Assembly (NCBI RefSeq): GCF_001426585.1 | Contig: NZ_LMEI01000006.1 | Coordinates: 174,945 to 238,944 of the forward strand | Length of the DNA stretch: 64,000 nucleotides | Source of the DNA: Streptomyces sp. Root431 | Lineage (GTDB): Bacteria > Actinomycetota > Actinomycetes > Streptomycetales > Streptomycetaceae | Reading direction: 5' to 3' | In this document: piece after piece, positions 17,983 to 24,410 of the stretch | Numbering within the stretch: position 1 is the stretch's first letter | Layout of the letters: each line of letters begins with the position of its first letter | Notes under the pieces: generated by a model | Database searches by the model: none | Told to the model about the DNA's origin: nothing | Seen by the model: only the letters and a program-made list of their open reading frames with translations | Program-made: the position numbers and the translations under genes

Positions 17983-18630
17983 CTAAAATCCGGGCCCGCC
18001 GGCCAGGTCGTCGGCCGCCGCGAGGCGGCCCCACAGGAGGTCGGCGAGGCTGCTGACGAGCTCGGCGCGGGAGCAGGGGCGCTCGCCGAGCCACCAGTCG
18101 CCGGCCGCGTGCATCATGCCGACGATGCCGTGGCCCCAGATCCGGGCCTGGACCTCGGCGGCGGGGCCGAGGTCGACGCGCTCGGCGATGACCTGGCCGA
18201 GCTCCTCGCCCATGCGGCGCAGCAGCGGGGCCGAGTGGCGGCCGACGTCGAAGCCCTGCTCGGACTGGTGCGACTCCTCCGCCGGGTGCATGAGGAAGCG
18301 GTAGACCTGGGGCATCGCCTCGATCGAGGCGAGGTACGTGTCGAGGGTGGACTCGACGCGGCGGCGCCGGTCGGCGGGGGCGTCGAGCGCGGCCCGGAGC
18401 GCCGAGAGGAGCGCGTCGGTGTGGCGGGTGGCGAGGGCGCGGTAGAGGCCGCCCTTGTCGCCGAAGTGCCGGTAGAGGATCGGCTTGGTGATGCCGGCCT
18501 CCGCCGCGATGGCGTTCATGGACGCCTTGGGTCCGTCCCGGAGCACCACCCGGTCCGCCGCCTCCAGCAGTTCGCGCCGTCGCTGTTCCACGGGCTTCTG
18601 CTGGTCGGTGGTCCGGTGTGTGATGTCCAT
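17983..18630 (-). CDS. TetR-family regulator of the acyl-CoA dehydrogenase
   Basis: The 215-residue product starts M-D-I-T-H-R-T-T-D-Q-Q-K-P and has a TetR DNA-binding domain: R-R-R-E-L-L-E-A-A-D-R-V, G-P-K-A-S-M-N-A-I-A-A-E-A-G-I-T-K-P-I-L-Y-R-H-F-G-D-K. The C-terminal half (F-L-M-H-P, W-G-H-G-I-V-G-M-M-H-A-A-G-D-W-W) resembles actinobacterial regulators of fatty-acid genes. GGGGAG precedes the ATG at 18630. It is divergent from an acyl-CoA dehydrogenase with a clean palindrome between, so lipid-responsive repression is likely. An upstream in-frame start at 18681 is not favoured. Confidence 0.9.
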   Translation of the reverse strand: MDITHRTTDQQKPVEQRRRELLEAADRVVLRDGPKASMNAIAAEAGITKPILYRHFGDKGGLYRALATRHTDALLSALRAALDAPADRRRRVESTLDTYLASIEAMPQVYRFLMHPAEESHQSEQGFDVGRHSAPLLRRMGEELGQVIAERVDLGPAAEVQARIWGHGIVGMMHAAGDWWLGERPCSRAELVSSLADLLWGRLAAADDLAGGPGF

Positions 18631-18727
18631 AAGCGTGTCTCCCCGCCCGTGCGATTCCGTGAGGCTGTCGCAACGTAACACCCGAGCGGTGTTCGGTGCC
18701 GGGCGGCCCGAACCGCTCCGCCGCAGG

Positions 18728-18766
18728 TTGACAGCCCGTACCCGCCGGTAACAGACTGCTGTTACC
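18728..18766 (+). promoter_or_regulatory. Acyl-CoA dehydrogenase promoter with TetR operator
   Basis: TTGACA (18728-18733) and CAGACT (18752-18757) are spaced by 18 bases. The palindrome GGTAACAG-ACTG-CTGTTACC (18747-18766) overlaps the -10, where a bound TetR dimer would block initiation. Confidence 0.6.
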
Positions 18767-18794
18767 GCAAGTAACGTACTGCTGGGAGGGAACT

Positions 18795-20012
18795 ATGGCC
18801 GAGTTCACGCTCGAACTCAACGACGACCAGAAGCAGGTCCGCGACTGGCTGCACGGTTTCGCCGCCGATGTGATGCGTCCGGCCGCGGCCGAATGGGACG
18901 AGCGTGAGGAGACCCCCTGGCCGATCATCCAGGAGGCCGCCAAGCTCGGAATCTACTCCCTCGACTTCTACGCCCAGCAGTTCTTCGACCCGACCGGCCT
19001 CGGCGTCCCCATGACGATGGAGGAGCTCTTCTGGGGCGACGCGGGCATAGCCCTCTCCATCGTCGGCACCGGCCTCGCCGCCGTCGGCGTCCTCGCCAAC
19101 GGCACCGAGGAGCAGATCGGCACCTGGGTGCCGGAGATGTACGGCGACGCGAACGACGTCAAGGTCGCCGCCTTCTGCTCCTCCGAGCCCGACGCCGGCT
19201 CCGACGTCGCCGCCATGCGGACCCGGGCCGTGTACGACGAGGCCAAGGACGAGTGGGTCCTCAACGGCACCAAGACCTGGGCGACCAACGGCGGCATCGC
19301 CAACGTCCATGTCGTCGTCGCCGTCGTCGACGCCGAGCTCGGCTCCCGGGGCCACGCCTCCTTCATCGTGCCGCCGAACACCCCCGGCCTCTCGCAGGGC
19401 CAGAAGTTCCAGAAGCACGGCATCCGCGCCTCCCACACCGCCGAGGTCGTCCTGGAAGACGTCCGCGTCCCCGGCCACTGCCTCCTCGGCGGCAAGGACA
19501 AGCTCGACGAGCGCCTCGCCCGGGCCCGCGAGAAGGCGAAGGCGGGCGGCGGCGAGCGCGTGAAGAACGCCGCCATGGCCACCTTCGAGGCCTCCCGCCC
19601 GGCGGTCGGCGCCATGGCCGTCGGCACCGCCCGCGCCGCGTACGAGGTCGCCCTCGACTACGCGAAGACCCGCGTCCAGTTCGGCCGCCCGATCATCGAG
19701 AACCAGGGCGTCGCCTTCCAGCTCGCCGACATGGCCACCCAGATCGACGCCGCCCGCCTCCTCGTCTGGCGTGCCTCCTGGATGGCCACCGCCGGCAAGC
19801 CCTTCACCGCGGCCGAGGGCTCCATGTCCAAGCTGTACGCGAGCGAGGTCGCCAAGCAGGTCACCGGCCAGGCCATCCAGATCCTCGGCGGCAACGGCTA
19901 CACCCGTGAGTACCCGGTGGAGCGGATGCACCGCGACGCCGCGATCTACACCATCTTCGAGGGCACGAGCGAGATCCAGCGCATGGTGATCAGCCGCGCG
20001 CTCGCGAAGTAG
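18795..20012 (+). CDS. Acyl-CoA dehydrogenase
   Basis: The 405-residue product is of standard length with the family segments E-L-F-W-G-D-A-G, A-F-C-S-S-E-P-D-A-G-S-D (FAD/substrate loop), L-N-G-T-K-T-W-A-T-N-G, R-V-Q-F-G-R-P-I, Q-I-L-G-G-N-G-Y-T and the end I-F-E-G-T-S-E-I-Q-R, with the catalytic Glu at about 389. It oxidises acyl-CoA thioesters at the alpha-beta bond in beta-oxidation, reducing FAD. GGGAGG precedes the ATG. The gene is probably repressed by the divergent TetR. It stands alone; a tandem repeat follows. Confidence 0.94.
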   Translation: MAEFTLELNDDQKQVRDWLHGFAADVMRPAAAEWDEREETPWPIIQEAAKLGIYSLDFYAQQFFDPTGLGVPMTMEELFWGDAGIALSIVGTGLAAVGVLANGTEEQIGTWVPEMYGDANDVKVAAFCSSEPDAGSDVAAMRTRAVYDEAKDEWVLNGTKTWATNGGIANVHVVVAVVDAELGSRGHASFIVPPNTPGLSQGQKFQKHGIRASHTAEVVLEDVRVPGHCLLGGKDKLDERLARAREKAKAGGGERVKNAAMATFEASRPAVGAMAVGTARAAYEVALDYAKTRVQFGRPIIENQGVAFQLADMATQIDAARLLVWRASWMATAGKPFTAAEGSMSKLYASEVAKQVTGQAIQILGGNGYTREYPVERMHRDAAIYTIFEGTSEIQRMVISRALAK

Positions 20013-20019
20013 CCGAAGC

Positions 20020-20075
20020 GGACAAGGCGGGGCGGACGAGGCGGGGAGGACGAGGCGGGGAGGATGCGGCGGGGC
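20020..20075. repeat. 14-base tandem repeat, four units
   Basis: Units GGACAAGGCGGGGC (20020-20033), GGACGAGGCGGGGA (20034-20047 and 20048-20061) and GGATGCGGCGGGGC (20062-20075) follow one another, then a partial inverted stretch rich in CCCGTCCCGCC. It occupies the whole gap between two convergent genes. Confidence 0.85.
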
Positions 20076-20118
20076 GGACCCGTCCCGCCCCGTCCCGCCC
20101 TCCCGGGATCTCCGCTGC

Positions 20119-20586
20119 TCACACGAGACAGAACTCGTTGCCCTCCGGGTCCTGGAGCACCACCGCGTAGTAGTCCATGCCGTTCGGCTCGTCCATCGCG
20201 TACAGGATGGTGGCGCCCAGGGCCGTCAGGCGGGCGACCTCGCCGTCCACGCGCTCGCGGCGCAGTGCCAGCGGGACGCCGCGGCCGCCGCCGACCTTGA
20301 GGTCGAGGTGGAGCCGGTTCTTGACGGTCTTGGGCTCCGGGACCTTCTGGAACCAGACGCGGGGACCCGCGCCCTTGGGGTCGACGATGGACTCCGGCAG
20401 CTCCCCGGCGTCCTCGCCCAGCTCGTCCTCGGGCACGCCGATCGCCTGCCAGTACTCCCGCCAGGTGGCGTGTCCCTCGGGCGGCGGATCCGGGATGTAC
20501 CGCAGCGCGTCCAGCCAGAACGGCACGAGGCGCTGGGGGTCGGCGCAGTCGATCGTCAGTTGCAGCGTGAGCTCGGGTCGGTTCAT
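20119..20586 (-). CDS. VOC-superfamily (glyoxalase-like) protein
   Basis: The 155-residue product reads M-N-R-P-E-L-T-L-Q-L-T-I-D-C-A-D-P-Q-R-L-V-P-F-W, then N-R-L-H-L-D-L-K-V and V-V-L-Q-D-P-E-G-N-E-F-C-L-V. D-P-E-G-N-E-F at the C-terminus and the split beta-alpha-beta units are typical of the glyoxalase/bleomycin-resistance/dioxygenase fold. The single-substrate function cannot be predicted. The start at 20586 fits the usual VOC N-terminus; a longer in-frame start at 20643 looks like leader sequence. Confidence 0.85.
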   Translation of the reverse strand: MNRPELTLQLTIDCADPQRLVPFWLDALRYIPDPPPEGHATWREYWQAIGVPEDELGEDAGELPESIVDPKGAGPRVWFQKVPEPKTVKNRLHLDLKVGGGRGVPLALRRERVDGEVARLTALGATILYAMDEPNGMDYYAVVLQDPEGNEFCLV

Positions 20587-20729
20587 GGAACGAGCCTCGC
20601 AGACGCCACTGACAGCCGCCCGGGACGGACCAACCGCCCACATTCGGACGGGTGTTCACCCCGGCCTGCCTGTGGGTTACTTCCTGGGGGAGAATCGCCC
20701 CGACGGTGACGATCAAGGGGGAACCGATC

Positions 20730-22112
20730 ATGGCCACCACCACCCGGGCCGAAGCGCCCGAACTCGCGGGACTTCCGCTGCTCGGCTCCATGTTCGACCT
20801 CAAGAACGACTCCCTGGGCACCTTCCTGCGGGCCCAGCGCGAGCACGGCGACGTCGTCCGGATCACCGCGGGGCCGCCCGGGATCCGCGCCACCGTCTAC
20901 GGCGTCTTCTCCGCCGAGGGCGCGCAGCAGGTCCTCGCCGGCGAATCGGCCAACTTCCGCAAGGACAACCACTTCTACCAGGAGGTCCGCGAGTCCTTCG
21001 GGAACGGCCTCCTCACCAGCCAGGACGAGGACTACCTCCGCCAGCGCCGACTCGTCCAGCCCCTCTTCACCAAGCGCCGCGTCGACGGCTACGCCGCCGC
21101 GATCGCCGCCGAGGTCACCGCCCTCATGGCCGAGTGGCCCGAGGAGACGGACTCCGTCGTCGACGTCCTCCAGGAGATGACCCGGCTCGCGCTCCGCGCC
21201 GTCGCCCGCATCCTCTTCGGCACCGACGTCGACGCGGCCGTCGAGGTCGTCGAGAACTGCTTCCCCGAGGTCGGCGCCTATGTGCTCCGCCGCGGCTACT
21301 CCCCGCTCAACACGCCCCGCGACTGGCCGACCCCCGGCAACCGCAGGGCCGCCGCCGTCCACAAGGCGCTGTACGAGGTCTGCGACCGGATCATCGCCGA
21401 GCGCCGGGAGTCCGGCCGCGCCCCCGGCGACGGACAGGACCTCCTCACGCTCCTCGCCGAGACCGAGAGCGCCGAGGACGGCAGCTTCAGCGCCACCGAA
21501 CTGCGCGAGCAGGTCCTCGTCTTCCTCGTCGCCGGCCACGAGACGACCGCGACCTCCCTCGGCTTCGCCCTCCACCTCCTCGCCCGTCACCCGGAGGCCC
21601 TGAAGCGGGCGCACGAGGAGGTCGACCGGGTCCTCGACGGCCGCACCCCCGGCGCCGCCGACCTGGACTCCCTGCCGTACGTCACCCGGGTCCTCAAGGA
21701 GGCCATGCGGCTCTTCCCGGCCGCGCCGGTCATCGGCCGCCGTGCCGTCGCCGCCACCGAGATCGACGGCGTGACCATCCCGGCGGGCGCGGACGTCATC
21801 GTCGCCCCGTGGGTCACCCACCGCCACCCCGCCTACTGGGAGGACGCGGAGCGCTTCGACCCCGACCGCTTCACGCCCGAGGCGGAGGCGGCCCGCCCCC
21901 GGTACGCCTGGTTCCCCTTCGGCGGCGGCCCGCGCGCCTGCATCGGCCAGCACTTCTCGATGCTGGAGTCGGTGGTCGCCCTGGCGATGATCCTCCAGCG
22001 GTACGAGTTCGACGCCGTCGACGCCGAGGTGCCGGTCGCGCCCGCGATCACCCTCCAGGCGGCGGGCCCGGCCCGCTGCCGGCTCCGCCCGCGTACCCCC
22101 CGTACTCCCTGA
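20730..22112 (+). CDS. Cytochrome P450
   Basis: The 460-residue product has the oxygen-binding helix A-G-H-E-T-T-A-T-S, the K-E-A-M-R (ExxR) motif, P-E-R-F-type D-P-D-R-F-T and the haem loop F-P-F-G-G-G-P-R-A-C-I-G with Cys404. It lies close to the group with F-G-G-G-x-R-x-C-I-G loops and long N-terminus (P-L-L-G-S-M-F-D-L), rather than the typical short Streptomyces class. AAGGGGGA precedes the ATG at 20730. No ferredoxin or reductase gene is adjacent, so redox partners must come from elsewhere; the substrate is unknown. Confidence 0.93.
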   Translation: MATTTRAEAPELAGLPLLGSMFDLKNDSLGTFLRAQREHGDVVRITAGPPGIRATVYGVFSAEGAQQVLAGESANFRKDNHFYQEVRESFGNGLLTSQDEDYLRQRRLVQPLFTKRRVDGYAAAIAAEVTALMAEWPEETDSVVDVLQEMTRLALRAVARILFGTDVDAAVEVVENCFPEVGAYVLRRGYSPLNTPRDWPTPGNRRAAAVHKALYEVCDRIIAERRESGRAPGDGQDLLTLLAETESAEDGSFSATELREQVLVFLVAGHETTATSLGFALHLLARHPEALKRAHEEVDRVLDGRTPGAADLDSLPYVTRVLKEAMRLFPAAPVIGRRAVAATEIDGVTIPAGADVIVAPWVTHRHPAYWEDAERFDPDRFTPEAEAARPRYAWFPFGGGPRACIGQHFSMLESVVALAMILQRYEFDAVDAEVPVAPAITLQAAGPARCRLRPRTPRTP

Positions 22113-22120
22113 GAACGCCG

Positions 22121-22160
22121 CTGCCCCCGGACACCGTCGGCCGACGGCGTCCGGGGGCAG
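22121..22160. terminator. Bidirectional terminator between P450 and glutathione peroxidase
   Basis: A 40-base palindrome with 20-base arms (one mismatch) begins 8 bases after the P450 stop and ends 11 bases before the stop of the convergent gene. Confidence 0.85.
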
Positions 22161-22171
22161 GTCGGTCCGCC

Positions 22172-22654
22172 TCAGGCGAGCTGCGCCTCGATCGCGGAGA
22201 CGACCTCCGCGGCCTCCGGCTCGGTGCGCGGACGGAAACGGGTGATCCCGCCGTCCTTGCCGATGAGGAACTTCTCGAAGTTCCACTGGATGTCTCCGGC
22301 CTCGCCCTCGGCGTCCGCGACCCGGGTCAGCTCCGTGTAGAGCGGGTGACGGCCCTCGCCGTTCACGTCCGCCTTCTCCAGGAGCGGGAACGACACCCCG
22401 TACGTCGCCGAGCAGAAGGTCTGGATCTCGTCCGCGCTGCCCGGCTCCTGGCCCGCGAACTGGTTGCAGGGGACACCGAGCACGGTGAAGCCGCGCTCCC
22501 CGTACGCCTTCTGCAGCCGCTCCAGACCCGCGTACTGCGGGGTCAGGCCGCACTTCGAGGCCACGTTCACGACGAGGACGGCGTGGTCCCGGTAGTCGGC
22601 GAGGGAGACGGGCTCCCCGGTCAGGGTCTTCAGGGGGATGTCGTACAGGCTCAT
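22172..22654 (-). CDS. Glutathione peroxidase family (thioredoxin-dependent) peroxidase
   Basis: The 160-residue product has the peroxidatic Cys35 in N-V-A-S-K-C-G-L-T, Gln in N-Q-F-A-G-Q-E, Trp-Asn in W-N-F-E-K-F-L and Cys81 in T-F-C-S-A-T-Y-G-V, the resolving cysteine of thioredoxin-type enzymes. It reduces peroxides in the cytoplasm. The family's selenocysteine is Cys here, as usual in bacteria. The start at 22654 gives the standard N-terminus M-S-L-Y-D-I-P-L. A small zinc-protein gene starts divergently 36 bases away. Confidence 0.93.
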   Translation of the reverse strand: MSLYDIPLKTLTGEPVSLADYRDHAVLVVNVASKCGLTPQYAGLERLQKAYGERGFTVLGVPCNQFAGQEPGSADEIQTFCSATYGVSFPLLEKADVNGEGRHPLYTELTRVADAEGEAGDIQWNFEKFLIGKDGGITRFRPRTEPEAAEVVSAIEAQLA

Positions 22655-22690
22655 GGACCGCTCCAGGGGGAAATGGGGTTTGATCTCACC

Positions 22691-22915
22691 ATGGGTGACG
22701 AACGACTGGCAATCGCGATCGATTCCGCTGAGCAGGAAGAACCCGGCCGGGTCTGCTGCCGCCTCTGCGGCCGCCCCCTGACCGGCGCGGACTCCCGCCG
22801 TACGGGCCTCGGGCCGACCTGCGACGCCAAACTCCACCCGCCGGGCCCCGACATCCGCTCCCGCCGCCACGAAGTGGAGCAGGACCCCCTGCCCGGCCTC
22901 GACCGGGCCCTGTAG
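22691..22915 (+). CDS. Small DUF6011-like zinc-binding protein
   Basis: The 74-residue product contains C-C-R-L-C-G-R-P-L-T (about 22-31), S-R-R-T-G-L-G-P-T-C (about 35-44), a C-x2-C-G-R-x-L ... G-x-G-P-x-C pattern as in DUF6011 proteins of Actinobacteria and their phages. It probably binds one zinc ion. A G-rich stretch stands upstream of the ATG. The function is unknown. Expression may be linked to the divergent peroxidase gene through the 36-base gap. Confidence 0.72.
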   Translation: MGDERLAIAIDSAEQEEPGRVCCRLCGRPLTGADSRRTGLGPTCDAKLHPPGPDIRSRRHEVEQDPLPGLDRAL

Positions 22916-22938
22916 GGACCGGCGGGCGCCGCCCGGTC

Positions 22939-23397
22939 TCAGCTGCCGGGCTTCATGTCGTACGTGACCCACATGGTGCGGGTCGCCACCCGGTCGTACT
23001 TCGAGCGGGCCCGGTGGTTGTCGTCCGCCGTGATCCAGCGTACGACGCTCCAGCCGCGCTCGGCCGCGATCCCGCGCAGGGCCGCCAGCAGCAGGTCGGC
23101 GGCGCCGGAGCCGCGGCTCTCCGGGGCGACGAACAGGTCGTCGAGGAAGCCGCCGGTGGTGGCCGAGAGCGGCCGGGCGAAGGGCCGGTAGTGGGTGAGG
23201 CCGACCAGCCGGCCGGCGCCGTCCTCGGCCACGAGGGCCTCGACCTCGTGGCCGGGGTCGTTCACCCACGACCAGACGCGCTCGGCGGCCTCCTCGCTCT
23301 GTTCGACCTCGTAGAAGTCGGCGTAGCCGCGGTAGAGCGCGCGCCACTGCGGGAAGTCCTCCGCGCGGACGGCACGGACCTGGAGATCGGTCGACAT
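22939..23397 (-). CDS. GNAT-family N-acetyltransferase
   Basis: The 152-residue product has the GNAT core: L-V-G-L-T-H-Y (beta 4), F-L-D-D-L-F-V-A-P-E-S-R-G-S-G-A-A-D-L-L-L (acetyl-CoA loop R/Q-x-x-G-x-G/A) and V-R-W-I-T-A-D-D-N-H-R-A-R near the end. It moves an acetyl group from acetyl-CoA to an unknown amine. Both GTG 23400 and ATG 23397 are possible; I chose ATG with GAGGAAAG upstream. Confidence 0.88.
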   Translation of the reverse strand: MSTDLQVRAVRAEDFPQWRALYRGYADFYEVEQSEEAAERVWSWVNDPGHEVEALVAEDGAGRLVGLTHYRPFARPLSATTGGFLDDLFVAPESRGSGAADLLLAALRGIAAERGWSVVRWITADDNHRARSKYDRVATRTMWVTYDMKPGS

Positions 23398-23444
23398 CAC
23401 TGCACACTTTCCTCGGGCGGATCAGGGAGGGGGAATCAGAGAAC

Positions 23445-23467
23445 GATCATGCTGGAGACACATGATC
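23445..23467. promoter_or_regulatory. Perfect inverted repeat, candidate operator
   Basis: GATCATG (23445-23451) and CATGATC (23461-23467) flank a 9-base spacer, 48 bases upstream of the GNAT gene and 60 bases downstream of tesB. No regulator is adjacent. Confidence 0.4.
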
Positions 23468-23528
23468 CTGTGCTCTGCCACCCTGTCGAAAGCGAGGACC
23501 CCGAAACGCCCGGATGGACCGTTGACCG

Positions 23529-24404
23529 TCAGCCGTCGTAGGCGCGGAACAGGCCCTCCTGGACCACCGACACCAGGAGCCGCCCCTCGCGGTCGTAGAT
23601 CCGGCCGCGCGCGAGCCCCCGGCCGCCGGTCGCGATCGGCGACTCCTGGTCGTACAGGAACCACTCGTCCGCCCGGAACGGCCGGTGGAACCACATCGCG
23701 TGGTCCAGCGACGCCATGTCGAACCCGCGCGGACCCCACAGGGGCTCCACCGGGATCCGGACCGCGTCCAGGAGCGTCATGTCCGAGGCGTAGGTGAGCG
23801 CGCAGGTGTGGACCAGCGGGTCGTCGCCCAGCGGCCCCACGGCCCGCATCCACACCGCGGAGCGCGGGTCCGCGCCCTTGGCCTCCTCCTTGGTCCAGCG
23901 CAGCCGGTCCACGTACCGGATGTCGAAGGGCTGGCGGCGGGCCATCCGCTCCAGGGCCTCCGGCAGCGCCCCCAGGTGCTCGCGGATCTCGTCCGCGAGG
24001 TTCGGCAGGCTCTCCGGGTCGGTCAGGTGCCGCGGCGGCAGCTGGTGCTCGAAGGCGCCCTCCTCGGGCTTGTGGAAGGAGGCCGTCAGATTGAAGATCG
24101 TCCGCCCCTCCTGGACCGCCGTCACCCGGCGGGTCGTGAACGACCGGCCGTCCCGCACCCGCTCCACCTGGTACACGATCGGCACCCCGGGCCGGCCCGG
24201 CCGCAGGAAGTAGGCGTGCAGAGAGTGCACCGGCCGGTCGCCCTCGGTGGTCCGGCCGGCCGCCACCAGGGCCTGCCCGGCGACCTGCCCGCCGAAGACC
24301 CGTTGCAAAGACTCCTGCGGGCTGCGCCCACGGAAGATGTTCACCTCGATCCGCTCCAGATCGAGCAGATCGACGAGCCTTTCGGCGGGATTGGTCACCG
24401 TCAC
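23529..24404 (-). CDS. tesB: Acyl-CoA thioesterase II
   Basis: The 291-residue product has the double hot-dog TesB layout: F-R-G-R-S-P-Q-E-S-L-Q-R-V-F-G-G-Q-V-A-G-Q-A (first fold), F-N-L-T-A-S-F-H, and in the second fold L-D-H-A-M-W-F-H-R-P-F with the catalytic Asp, then A-R-G-R-I-Y-D-R-E-G-R-L and S-V-V-Q-E-G-L. It cleaves medium- and long-chain acyl-CoA. The GTG start has AAGGAGA upstream, which overlaps the stop of the helicase gene (6-base gap), so it is translated from the helicase mRNA. Confidence 0.94.
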   Translation of the reverse strand: MTVTNPAERLVDLLDLERIEVNIFRGRSPQESLQRVFGGQVAGQALVAAGRTTEGDRPVHSLHAYFLRPGRPGVPIVYQVERVRDGRSFTTRRVTAVQEGRTIFNLTASFHKPEEGAFEHQLPPRHLTDPESLPNLADEIREHLGALPEALERMARRQPFDIRYVDRLRWTKEEAKGADPRSAVWMRAVGPLGDDPLVHTCALTYASDMTLLDAVRIPVEPLWGPRGFDMASLDHAMWFHRPFRADEWFLYDQESPIATGGRGLARGRIYDREGRLLVSVVQEGLFRAYDG

Positions 24405-24410
24405 TTCTCC

